DNA of 64,000 bases from Streptomyces hyderabadensis (GTDB lineage Bacteria > Actinomycetota > Actinomycetes > Streptomycetales > Streptomycetaceae): contig NZ_JAIOJZ010000022.1 of assembly GCF_020404845.1 (NCBI RefSeq), positions 62,001-126,000 of the forward strand. Reading direction: 5' to 3'. The notes under the pieces are model-generated. The model did not search any database, was not told the DNA's origin, and was given only the letters and a program-made list of their open reading frames with translations. The stretch's first letter is position 1. Every line of letters begins with the position of its first letter. Below, in pieces: positions 8,813 through 16,961 of the stretch. The position numbers were made by a program, and so were the translations under genes.

Positions 8813-10449
8813 CCCCGCGTCTCCCGTCCGTCGGCCCGCGCTGCGAAATCCGCCCCGCGCAACAGCTCCCGCAGTCGCTGCCAGCCCCGCTCGGCCACGA
8901 AGGACTCCGCGCCCCAGCGCAGCGCCGGCACCGTGCGCACCAGCCCCGTCGGGTCCCGCTCCAGTACGTGCACCTCGGCGATCCGGCGCCGTCCCGCGCG
9001 GTCACGGACCAGGTGGAGGACCACCGACAGGGCCGCCGCGAGCTGGCTGTGCAGAGCCGCCCGGTCCAGGCCCGCGGCCGTGCCGAGGGCCTCCAGCCGA
9101 GCCGGTACGTCAACGGCCGCATTGGCGTGCACCGTCCCGCACCCGCCTTCGTGACCGGTGTTCAACGCGGCCAGCAGATGGACCACTTCGGGACCCCGCA
9201 CCTCGCCCACGACCAGGCGGTCCGGCCGCATGCGCAGCGCCTGGCGCACCAGGTCCTCCAAGGTGACCAGGCCCGCGGCCTCCTGGTTGGCCGGCCTGGT
9301 CTCCAGCCGGACGACGTGCGGATGGTCGGGGCGCAGTTCGGAGGAGTCCTCCGCCAGCACGATGCGCTCGTCCGGTCCGACGAGCCCGAGCAGGGCGCTG
9401 AGCAGTGTCGTCTTGCCGCTGCCGGTGCCACCGCTGACGAGGAAGGACAGCCGGGCCCGCAGAAGAGCGCGCAGCACGCGGTCACCGCCGGGCGGTACGG
9501 TGCCCGCCGCCGTCAGCTCGTCGAGGGTGAAGGCGCGCGGCCGTACCACCCGCAGCGACAGGCAGGTGCAGTCGACGGCAACCGGCGGCAGCACCGCGTG
9601 CAGCCGGGTGCCGTCGGGCAGCCTGGCGTCCACCCAGGGCCGGGCGTCGTCGAGTCGGCGCCCGGCGACGGTGGCGAGGCGCTGCGCGAGCCGCCGCACC
9701 GCCCCCGCGTCGGGGAAGGAGACCGGCGTCAGCTCCAGGCCGCCGCCCCGGTCCACCCAGACCCGGTCCGGGGCGGAGACCAGTACGTCGGTCACCGAGG
9801 GGTCGGCGAGCAGCGGCTCGAGCGGCCCGCTGCCGACCAGCTCGGACCTGAGCTGTTGGGCGGCCCCGAGCACCTCGGCGTCGCCCAGCACCCGCCCCTG
9901 CTCCCGCAGTGCCTGCGCCACCCGCGCGGGCGTCGGCTCCGCCCCGCTCTCGGCGAGCCACCGCCGCACCCCGTCGAGCATCCCGGGCGCGGCGCTGTCC
10001 GGGCCCCGCCGCACGACCGTCGCCGAGGACCGCACGGCACCCCGTACCTGCGTCCGCGCCCGTCCGGAGGCCCAGTCCGGCGATCCGGCGGCTGCCGGTC
10101 CCGCCGATGCTCCGGGGGCCCGGCGCGCTGCCCCTGCGGCAGCGAGTCCCCCGGGCGATCCGCCGGCCTGTCGGCCTCCCCGGCCCGGATCCACCCGCGC
10201 AGTCGGTCCGTCGGGCGTTCCGGGCCGCGGACCGCCCGTTTCCCTCCTCGGAGTCGGCTCTGTGGAGGCCAACGGAGCCCTGCGCCGCTCCCCCACGACG
10301 GCGACGTCAGTCCCGTCGATCACGGCCGCGCCATTCATCACATCCGTCCCTTCGACCGTGTCCACCCCATCCATCCCGTCCACCGCATCCATCCCGTCCA
10401 CCCCGGCCAGCCTGTCGCCGCGCACGACCGACCTCGTCGCGCACCTCAT
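8806..10449 (-). CDS. tadA: TadA-like secretion ATPase
   Basis: 547 residues from ATG 10449, which overlaps the ssd stop as ATGA. Walker A is SGGTGSGKTTLLSALL, followed by LAEDSSELRPDHPHVVRLE (Asp box), GLVTLEDLVRQALRMRPDR and the His-box region LNTGHEGGCGTVHAN. These are the marks of VirB11/TadA hexameric ATPases driving pilus assembly. The first 140 residues are low complexity, with GMDxVDG-type repeats at about 18-45. The open frame extends upstream to 11223 but that part overlaps ssd out of frame and is not coding. Confidence 0.93.
   Translation of the reverse strand: MRCATRSVVRGDRLAGVDGMDAVDGMDGVDTVEGTDVMNGAAVIDGTDVAVVGERRRAPLASTEPTPRRETGGPRPGTPDGPTARVDPGRGGRQAGGSPGGLAAAGAARRAPGASAGPAAAGSPDWASGRARTQVRGAVRSSATVVRRGPDSAAPGMLDGVRRWLAESGAEPTPARVAQALREQGRVLGDAEVLGAAQQLRSELVGSGPLEPLLADPSVTDVLVSAPDRVWVDRGGGLELTPVSFPDAGAVRRLAQRLATVAGRRLDDARPWVDARLPDGTRLHAVLPPVAVDCTCLSLRVVRPRAFTLDELTAAGTVPPGGDRVLRALLRARLSFLVSGGTGSGKTTLLSALLGLVGPDERIVLAEDSSELRPDHPHVVRLETRPANQEAAGLVTLEDLVRQALRMRPDRLVVGEVRGPEVVHLLAALNTGHEGGCGTVHANAAVDVPARLEALGTAAGLDRAALHSQLAAALSVVLHLVRDRAGRRRIAEVHVLERDPTGLVRTVPALRWGAESFVAERGWQRLRELLRGADFAARADGRETRGC
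10310..10412. repeat. Short-period repeat in the tadA N-terminal coding region
   Basis: CATCCCGTCCAC-like 9- to 12-bp units encode repeating Gly-Met-Asp-Val-Asp residues near the start of TadA. The conserved ATPase begins far downstream, so the repeat lies in a dispensable-looking segment. Confidence 0.6.
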
Positions 10450-11630
10450 GAGCTGCTCCCGCCCCGCCCGTCCGTCTCCGCCAGCGCCCGCTCCCAGAAG
10501 CTCCGGCAGAAGCGCGCCAGCGGGCCTCGGGAGGGTGTGCCCGGCGGGCGTCTGCTCTCCGTGGCGCGCAGGAGTCCGGACTCGACCGGCACCTCTCCGA
10601 CCAGGGGCAGGCCGAGCAACCGGGCCACCTCGCGGTCGTCGAGTCCGGAGGCGTAGGGCCCGCGCACCGCGACCCAGAGGTCGCGCAGGACCATGCCGAC
10701 CGCGGCCGCCACCCGGCCCGCTGCCGCGACGGCCCGCATCTCGGCAGGGACCACGAGGATCCCGATGTCGAGCTGGGCGAGGACCTCGGCGACGCCGTCG
10801 TCGATGCGGCGCGGCAGGTCGACGACGACCGTGCCGCCCCTTCGCCGGGCCGCCGCGAGCACCGCGCGTACGGCCGGTGCCGGTACCGAGACGCAGTCGC
10901 CCCGGTCCCAGCTGAGCACCCGCAAGGAGTGCAGCTCGGGCAGCGACTCCTCCAGGGCGCCGCCGCCGACCCGCCCGCGCGAGGCCGCGAACGCCGGCCA
11001 CCTCAGCCCGTCCGCCGTCTCGCCGCCGAGGAGGACGTCGAGGCCGCCGCCCATCGGGTCGGCGTCCACCAGGAGACTGCGCAGCCCCTCCCGCGCGGAG
11101 GTGACGGCGAGCGCGCAGGCCAGCGTGGACGCCCCGGCACCGCCCCGGCCGCCGATGACCCCGACGGTGAGAGCCGGACGGCCGACGCCCTCGGCGACGT
11201 CGGCGATGCGGTCGACCAGCCACTGCTCACCGTCGGGCAGCATGAGGACGTGGTCGGCGCCGATCTCGACGGCCCGCTGCCAGATCCCCGAGTCGTCCTG
11301 GTCGCGGCCCACCAGGACCACTCCGCGCCTGCGCACCGCTCCGCGCACGCGCCGGGCCGCGTCGTCCCCGACGAGGACCAGTGGAGCGGTCTCCCATCCG
11401 GTCCGCCACCCCGCCCCCGAGTGTGTCGGGGGCGGGGCGTTGCCCGTCGGCACCGACGGCGTCGAAGGGCGCGGCCCGGGCACCGAGTGGTGCACCTCCG
11501 GCGTGGCGCCCGCGGCCGCGCACAGGCGCAGCAGGTCGTCGAGCAGCTCCGCGTCCTCGGTGACGATGAGGGGTGCGCCCTGCCGTCCTCCGGCGGTGGG
11601 CGGCGGGTCGTGCGTGATGGTTCCGGTCAT
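10446..11630 (-). CDS. ssd: Septum-site-determining protein Ssd (MinD/CpaE-like, Rv3660c type)
   Basis: 394 residues from ATG 11630 with AAGGGGGA eight bases upstream; an in-frame opening 45 codons longer lacks such a site. An N-terminal receiver-like region (VTEDAELLDDLLRLCAAAGA) precedes a ParA/MinD ATPase domain with GVIGGRGGAGASTLACALAV, which is a deviant Walker A lacking the usual Lys in the GKT position, and VDADPMGGGLDVLLGG. This is the CpaE/Ssd family that links Tad pilus loci to cell poles or septa. First gene of the operon, coupled to tadA by ATGA. Overexpressed Ssd inhibits septation in mycobacteria (established knowledge). Confidence 0.87.
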   Translation of the reverse strand: MTGTITHDPPPTAGGRQGAPLIVTEDAELLDDLLRLCAAAGATPEVHHSVPGPRPSTPSVPTGNAPPPTHSGAGWRTGWETAPLVLVGDDAARRVRGAVRRRGVVLVGRDQDDSGIWQRAVEIGADHVLMLPDGEQWLVDRIADVAEGVGRPALTVGVIGGRGGAGASTLACALAVTSAREGLRSLLVDADPMGGGLDVLLGGETADGLRWPAFAASRGRVGGGALEESLPELHSLRVLSWDRGDCVSVPAPAVRAVLAAARRRGGTVVVDLPRRIDDGVAEVLAQLDIGILVVPAEMRAVAAAGRVAAAVGMVLRDLWVAVRGPYASGLDDREVARLLGLPLVGEVPVESGLLRATESRRPPGTPSRGPLARFCRSFWERALAETDGRGGSSS

Positions 11631-12242
11631 GGCCTGTCCCCCTTCGGCGCGGCTCCCGCGGTCGCGCCCGGTGTCTCGTGGTCTCTCGCGCGGCCCCCTC
11701 GGCCCCGCGATGTGCGGCCGCGTGAAGAACCGGAATCCGGTCTCCGCACGAGCGGCCCGCGTCATACGTCCGGCAAACAGATCCGGCCACGGAACTCGGC
11801 ACGGCCCGGACGCATGGGAATCACGGTGCAGCGATCCGGGAAAACGTGTGGATCTTGGTCAAAAACTGTGGACAACTCGGCGGTTGTGAATATCGACTCA
11901 CTCGAACCGGTGAGCCTCGTCCGGCTCCGTTCCGCCCCGCGTGCGACTCCCGCAGAGCAGTCCACCGACTACGCTGCGTAGTCGAATGTGGCCGCGACGG
12001 CATCAGGGCCCCACGCCGTGACGGCGCGGGGCCCTGATCATGGGAAGAGCGAGAAAACCCACCCGGACATGCGACGACCCCCGCCGGGGGGGAGAGCGGG
12101 GGTCGTCTCCACGGCCGACTCGGGGGGGGAGGAGTCGGACCGGGTTAGCACGGTCGCGAACGATCCGTGACTTCCATGGTGTACCCGAGAGCCTTCTCAG
12201 GCAAACCCACGCGCCCCACCTTACGCCGAATGGGCTGCGCCT
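11631..12242. other. 612-bp divergent intergenic region with three successive hairpins
   Basis: No coding frame is convincing. Three inverted repeats follow one another: 12002-12038 (11-bp arms ATCAGGGCCCC), 12074-12106 (11-bp arms ACGACCCCCGC) and 12115-12138 (7-bp arms CCGACTC). The stretch 11830-11900 is comparatively A+T rich, consistent with a minus-strand promoter for the ssd-tad operon. Confidence 0.6.
12002..12038. terminator. Strong intergenic hairpin upstream of the HAD gene
   Basis: Perfect 11-bp arms ATCAGGGCCCC / GGGGCCCTGAT around an inner GCCGTGACGGC hairpin. There is no gene ending close by on either strand, so it may end an unannotated short transcript or act in a leader. 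Confidence 0.5.
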
Positions 12243-13100
12243 ATGCTCATGGTTGTGGAAAACCCCTCCTCACGCCACTCCGCGCCTCACTCCATGCCCC
12301 GCACGGCGGCCTTCTTCGACCTGGACAAGACGGTCATTGCGAAGTCGAGCACCCTCACGTTCAGCAAGTCCTTCTACCAAGGCGGGCTGATCAACCGCAG
12401 GGCTGTGTTGCGTACCGCATATGCCCAGTTCGTCTTCCTCGCCGGCGGCGCCGACCACGACCAGATGGAGCGGATGCGCGAGTACCTCTCCGCGCTGTGC
12501 CGAGGGTGGAACGTCCAGTTGGTCAAGGAGCTGGTCGCCGAGACCCTGCACGACCTGATCGACCCGATCATCTACGACGAGGCGGCCTCCCTGATCGAGG
12601 AGCACCACACCGCCGGCCGCGACGTGGTGATCGTCTCCACGTCGGGCGCCGAGGTCGTCGAACCGATCGGCGAGCTGCTGGGCGCGGACCGGGTGGTGGC
12701 GACCCGCATGATCGTGGGCGACGACGGCTGCTTCACCGGAGAGGTCGAGTACTACGCGTACGGCCCGACCAAGGCGGAGGCGATCCGGGAGCTGGCCGGG
12801 TCCGAGGGGTACGACCTGTCCCGCTGCTACGCCTACAGCGACTCGGCGACCGACCTGCCGATGCTGGAGGCCGTCGGCCATCCCCATGCGGTCAATCCGG
12901 ACCGGGCGCTGCGCCGGGAGGCTCTCGCGCGCGAGTGGCCGATTCTCGATTTCCACCGCCCGGTGCGGCTCAAGCAGCGGCTCGGGGGGATCTCCGTACC
13001 GCCGCGGCCCGCGCTCCTCGCCGCCGCCGCGATAGGCGCCGCGGCGGCGACCGCGGGCCTCGTCTGGTACGCGAGCCGACGGCGGTCCCCGGCGGCCTGA
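12243..13100 (+). CDS. HAD-superfamily subfamily IB hydrolase with C-terminal membrane anchor
   Basis: 285 residues. HAD motif I is FFDLDKTVIA (nucleophile Asp in DLD), motif II IVSTSGAE, and motif III/IV YAYSDSATDLPMLEA. This is the SerB-like IB group that cleaves phosphomonoesters; the substrate is not identifiable. A hydrophobic helix (LLAAAAIGAAAATAGLVWYA) near the end is followed by Arg residues, suggesting a tail anchor with the catalytic domain in the cytoplasm. The orthologue in S. coelicolor is annotated as linked to morphological differentiation. ATG 12243 lacks a good ribosome site; ATG 12294 (MPRTAAFFDLDKT) is an alternative. Confidence 0.88.
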   Translation: MLMVVENPSSRHSAPHSMPRTAAFFDLDKTVIAKSSTLTFSKSFYQGGLINRRAVLRTAYAQFVFLAGGADHDQMERMREYLSALCRGWNVQLVKELVAETLHDLIDPIIYDEAASLIEEHHTAGRDVVIVSTSGAEVVEPIGELLGADRVVATRMIVGDDGCFTGEVEYYAYGPTKAEAIRELAGSEGYDLSRCYAYSDSATDLPMLEAVGHPHAVNPDRALRREALAREWPILDFHRPVRLKQRLGGISVPPRPALLAAAAIGAAAATAGLVWYASRRRSPAA

Positions 13101-13179
13101 CCGGCCCCCGCTCGCCCTTTTCACCCGCGTATGAGCGCAAAAGTAAAGAAGTGCGGCGAGCACTTCCGCTTGCTCCGGC

Positions 13180-13420
13180 CCAGTAGTACAAAGGACTCAA
13201 CGGCCCGCGAGACCAAGGACATCCGAAAGGATCACCTTAAACACGCATTTGGCCCCACGGACCGAGCACGGACACCGGGCACCCACGCGACGTCGACCCG
13301 TCGATTACGGGCCAGCCGCACCAGGTGACGGGCGAAGTTCCCGACCTGATGGGCACATATCGAGGACGCTTGGTAACCCGGTGGGCGTGCCAGCGGCGGT
13401 ACGAGCATTCGTACCGCCGC
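13180..13420 (+). ncRNA. ssrS: Candidate 6S RNA (ssrS) interval
   Basis: The 357-bp gap between the HAD and Fic-like genes has no coding frame with Streptomyces codon bias and is noticeably lower in G+C. In S. coelicolor a 6S RNA of about 190 nt has been reported between the orthologues SCO3558 and SCO3559, which are the flanking genes here (established knowledge, recalled). A TAGTAC -10-like box at 13182-13187 and a 12-bp-stem hairpin at 13393-13420 fit a plus-strand transcript, but I could not fold the region and the exact ends and the strand are uncertain. Confidence 0.45.
13393..13420 (+). terminator. Hairpin at the end of the HAD/Fic intergenic region
   Basis: GCGGCGGTACGA / TCGTACCGCCGC, a perfect 12-bp stem with a GCAT loop, followed on the plus strand by ATTTCCGTT. 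It could end the candidate 6S RNA or the HAD transcript. Confidence 0.65.
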
Positions 13421-13457
13421 ATTTCCGTTCCGGCGGCCGGACGGCGCGCCGTCCGCC

Positions 13458-14282
13458 CTACGCCGCCCCGCGCTGGAGCGCCTCGCACACCGCGGTCGAC
13501 TCCCGGGCGCCCAGCGCGACGGCCTTGCCGCAGTGGGCGATCCAGGCGGCCATGCCTTCCGGGGTTCCGGAGACGTAGCCGTCGAGCGCCGCGAGGTAGG
13601 CCGCGCGGCCGAGCTCGGCGTGGCCGACCTCGGCCGGGCACACCGACTTGGGATCCAGTCCGCTACCGACCAGGACGATGCGCTCCGCCGCGCGCGCGAC
13701 CAGTCCGTTGTGGGAGGCGAAGGGACGCAGCGCCAGCAGTTCCCCGTGCACCACGGCGGCCGTCACCAGCGCCGGTGCCGAACCGCCTGCCGCGACCAGC
13801 GCCGCCAGGCCGTCCAGACGTCCGTGCGCCTCGTCGGCGTCGGGCAGCGGCAGCTCGACGAGCGGTTCGTCCACCGGCTCGCCCTTGCGGCGCGGACGCC
13901 CCACCTCGTCGGACTGGTGGGCGGCCGCCACCAGGTGCAGCCGGGCCAGCACCCGCAGCGGCGACTGGCGCCAGATGGACAGCAGCTGTCCCGCCTCGGC
14001 GGTCAGCCGCAGCGCGGCGCCCACCGCGCGTGCCTCGTCGTCGCCGCTGAAGTCGCTGCGGCGGCGCACCTCCTCCAGGGCCCAGTCCGCCCCGGAGAGC
14101 GCCGCCGAGCCCCGGGCGCCGCGCAGTGCCGCCTCGGAGGTGATCTCGTTGCTGCGGCGCCGCATGATCCGGTGGCCGTAGACGCGGTCCACGGCCTTGC
14201 GTACGGACTCCACGGACTCGGCCACGCCGGGCAGGGTGCCCAGGGCCGCGAGCGGATCGGCGTTCGCGCCTGTCGTACTCAT
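13458..14282 (-). CDS. Fic-fold protein with degenerate active-site motif
   Basis: 274 residues from ATG 14282 (MSTTGANADP); a longer opening upstream is out of keeping with the family. The central part reads HGELLALRPFASHNGLVARA, which aligns with the Fic signature HPFxxGNGRxxR but has Arg for the catalytic His and lacks the GNGR core. AMPylation by the standard mechanism is therefore unlikely. Close Streptomyces relatives are annotated as oxidoreductase, a label with no visible support. Convergent with the HAD gene and divergent from the ATPase gene 111 bp away. Confidence 0.65.
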   Translation of the reverse strand: MSTTGANADPLAALGTLPGVAESVESVRKAVDRVYGHRIMRRRSNEITSEAALRGARGSAALSGADWALEEVRRRSDFSGDDEARAVGAALRLTAEAGQLLSIWRQSPLRVLARLHLVAAAHQSDEVGRPRRKGEPVDEPLVELPLPDADEAHGRLDGLAALVAAGGSAPALVTAAVVHGELLALRPFASHNGLVARAAERIVLVGSGLDPKSVCPAEVGHAELGRAAYLAALDGYVSGTPEGMAAWIAHCGKAVALGARESTAVCEALQRGAA

Positions 14283-14393
14283 GAGTAAGACCCTACGCAA
14301 ACCTGCGCCGCGCCCCACGAATGAGTGGTCTTCTTCACCCCTCACCCGTCTCCCATGACACCTACAGCTATCGGACCACTACGCTTGGTGAAC

Positions 14394-15374
14394 ATGAAAA
14401 TTGCTTTCGTCGGGAAGGGCGGCAGCGGCAAGACCACCCTGTCCTCCCTGTTCGTACGCCACCTCGCCGCCACCGGCGCACCCGTCGTCGCGATCGACGC
14501 CGACATCAACCAGCACCTGGGGGCCGCGCTGGGCCTCGACGACGCGGAGGCGGCCGGGCTGCCCGCGATGGGCGAGCACCTGCCGCTGATCAAGGACCAT
14601 CTGCGCGGCAGCAACCCGCGCATCGCCTCCGCCGAGAAGATGATCAAGACGACGCCGCCGGGCGAGGGCTCGCGCCTGCTGCGGGTGCGCGAGGACAACC
14701 CGGTCTACGACGCCTGCGCCCGGCCGGTGGAACTCGACGGCGGGGCCGTCCGTTTGATGGTCACCGGGCCCTTCACGGAGGCCGACCTGGGAGTCGCCTG
14801 CTACCACTCCAAGACCGGAGCGGTGGAGCTGTGCCTCAACCACCTGGTCGACGGCCGTGACGAGTACGTCGTGGTGGACATGACCGCCGGCTCGGACTCG
14901 TTCGCCTCCGGCATGTTCACCCGCTTCGACATCACGTTCCTCGTCGCCGAGCCGACCCGGAAGGGGGTCTCCGTCTACCGCCAGTACAAGGAGTACGCCC
15001 GCGACTTCGGCGTCACCCTGAAGGTCGTCGGCAACAAGGTGCAGGGGCAGGACGACCTGGACTTCCTGCGCGAACAGGTCGGGGACGACCTGCTGGTCAC
15101 CGTCGGGCACTCGGACTGGGTGCGCGCCATGGAGAAGGGCCGCCCGCCCCGGTTCGAGCTGCTGGAGGAGGCCAACGGCCGGGCGCTGCGCGCGCTGCAC
15201 CAGGCCGCCGACGCGACGTACGAGCTGCGGGACTGGGCGCGTTACACCCAGCAGATGGTCCACTTCCACCTGAAGAACGCCCGCAGTTGGGGCAACGAGC
15301 GCACCGGGGACGACCTGGCGGCGCAGGTCGACCCCGGTTTCGTCCTCGGCGAGGAGGTCGCCGCCCCCGCGTGA
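14394..15374 (+). CDS. CooC/MinD-like P-loop ATPase
   Basis: 326 residues from ATG 14394 (MKIAFVGKGGSGKTTLSSLF); the upstream in-frame ATG at 14325 is not preceded by a ribosome site. The deviant Walker A KGGSGKTT, AIDADINQHLGAALG and VVDMTAGSDSFASGMF define the SIMIBI class that includes CooC nickel-insertion ATPases and MinD. A client or metal cannot be assigned. No metalloenzyme gene is adjacent. Confidence 0.8.
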   Translation: MKIAFVGKGGSGKTTLSSLFVRHLAATGAPVVAIDADINQHLGAALGLDDAEAAGLPAMGEHLPLIKDHLRGSNPRIASAEKMIKTTPPGEGSRLLRVREDNPVYDACARPVELDGGAVRLMVTGPFTEADLGVACYHSKTGAVELCLNHLVDGRDEYVVVDMTAGSDSFASGMFTRFDITFLVAEPTRKGVSVYRQYKEYARDFGVTLKVVGNKVQGQDDLDFLREQVGDDLLVTVGHSDWVRAMEKGRPPRFELLEEANGRALRALHQAADATYELRDWARYTQQMVHFHLKNARSWGNERTGDDLAAQVDPGFVLGEEVAAPA

Positions 15375-15406
15375 GCGTTCTCGTGTCCCCGCTGGAGGGT
15401 GGGGCG

Positions 15407-16702
15407 CTACGGCTTGGCGGCCGGCGCCCCGGGCACGCCCTTCGGCGCCGGTGCGGGCGCGGCCGACAGGAAGGACGCCCAGCCCTTCTTCGGAGCCTCG
15501 CCCACGCCGAGGGTGCGCATTTTCTTCAGGACCTTCGGGTCCTGGGCGTCCAGCCAGTCCGCGAGCTGCCGGAAGGAGACGCAGCGCACCTCCTTCTTGG
15601 TGCACACCGTCTCGACGACCTCCTCCACGGCGCGCATGTAGGTGCCGCCGTTCCAGGACTCGAAGTGGTTGCCGATGATCAGGGGCGCGCGGTTCCCGTC
15701 GTAGGCCCGCTCGAAGCCCTTGAGCAGGCTGTCACGCATCTGGTCGCCCCAGAACTCGCGCTTGGCGGGGTCGCCCTGGGTGGCGGTGCCCGACTGGTTG
15801 ACCATGTAGTTGTAGTCCATGGTGAGCTGCTCGTAGGAGTGCCCGGGGAACGGCACGAGCTGCATCGACAGGTCCCACAGGCCCTCCTTCTTCGAGGGCC
15901 AGACCTGGTTGTTCACCCCGCTGCTGTCGTAGCGGAACCCCATCTGGCTCGCCGCCTTCATGAAGTTCTTCTGGCCCTCCAGGCACGGGGTGCGGGCGCC
16001 GATCAGCTCCTTGTCGTAGTCGAAGGGCAGGGGCGCCGCGTTCTTCATCCCGGTGTTGGTCTTCCAGGTCTTCACGAACTGCTTGGCCTGGCTGATCTCC
16101 TCCTTCCACTCCTCGACGGACCACTCGCCGACCCCGCCGCCGGCGCCGCAGAAGTGCCCGTTGAAGTGGGTGCCGATCTCGTTGCCCTCCTGCCACGCCA
16201 GCCGCAGTTGCTCGACGGTGTCGGTGATGCCCTGTTCGTCGTTGAAGCCGATGTCGGAGCGGCCCGGGGAGTGCTGGGGCGGGTTGTACAGGTCGCGCTT
16301 CTCGGTCGGCAGCATGTACACGCCGCTCAGGAAGTACGTCATCGTGGCGTTGTTCTCCTTGGCCACTTCGCGGAAGTGGGAGAACAGCTTCTGGCTGTCC
16401 TCGCCCGCGCCGTCCCACGAGAACACCACGAACTGCGGGGGCTTCTGGCCGGGCTTGAGGCGTTCGGGCCTGGGCAGGTTCGGCTGGGCCCCGGTGTACG
16501 CGGTGGAGCCGTCGCCGATCAGCCGGACCGCGTTCTTGGGCGCCGGTGCCGCTTTCCCCTTCTCCTTCTCCGGGCCGTGCGTCCCTTCGCCGGAACCGGT
16601 GCCGTTGTCGATCGCGCAACCGGCGAGCGACGCCGCGCAGACCGCGGCGACCACGGCGCGCGCGGCCATTGTGTGGGAGGCCATCCTGCGGGTGGCGGCC
16701 AT
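15407..16702 (-). CDS. Secreted lipoprotein with polysaccharide-deacetylase-like fold
   Basis: 431 residues. The N-terminus MAATRRMASHTMAARAVVAA leads to a lipobox LAGC near residue 28, so the mature protein is a lipid-anchored extracellular protein. The domain shows FSWDGAGEDSQ in place of the NodB TFDDG motif and EIGTHFNGHF, whose H-xxx-H pair fits the deacetylase metal site. The first Asp pair is reduced, so activity on carbohydrate is uncertain. Conserved in Streptomyces. Convergent with the ATPase gene only 32 bp away. Confidence 0.78.
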   Translation of the reverse strand: MAATRRMASHTMAARAVVAAVCAASLAGCAIDNGTGSGEGTHGPEKEKGKAAPAPKNAVRLIGDGSTAYTGAQPNLPRPERLKPGQKPPQFVVFSWDGAGEDSQKLFSHFREVAKENNATMTYFLSGVYMLPTEKRDLYNPPQHSPGRSDIGFNDEQGITDTVEQLRLAWQEGNEIGTHFNGHFCGAGGGVGEWSVEEWKEEISQAKQFVKTWKTNTGMKNAAPLPFDYDKELIGARTPCLEGQKNFMKAASQMGFRYDSSGVNNQVWPSKKEGLWDLSMQLVPFPGHSYEQLTMDYNYMVNQSGTATQGDPAKREFWGDQMRDSLLKGFERAYDGNRAPLIIGNHFESWNGGTYMRAVEEVVETVCTKKEVRCVSFRQLADWLDAQDPKVLKKMRTLGVGEAPKKGWASFLSAAPAPAPKGVPGAPAAKP

Positions 16703-16961
16703 GTCCGCCCACCTTCTTCCTTCTCTCGGGCCAACGCCGACTAGGCGATGTCGGGTGCTGGGCCGGGCCGTGCCGTGCCGTCAGCGCCGTCAAGGTGACA
16801 CGGAAATGAGAAGGAATTAGTACGACAAGCCGATGAAATAACTGATCCACTCGAATGCGCGGGGCGTTACTCCATTCGCGCTAAAAAACTATGCCTCTTC
16901 TTTACTCTGAATTACTCTCTATTTACTCGCTGTAATCGACGAATCCTCAGGAGACGGGAAC

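Noticed and set aside
8617..10915. Long plus-strand open frames opposite tadA/tadB
   Set aside because: Low-complexity Pro/Arg/Ala sequence with no domain; antisense to intact secretion genes.
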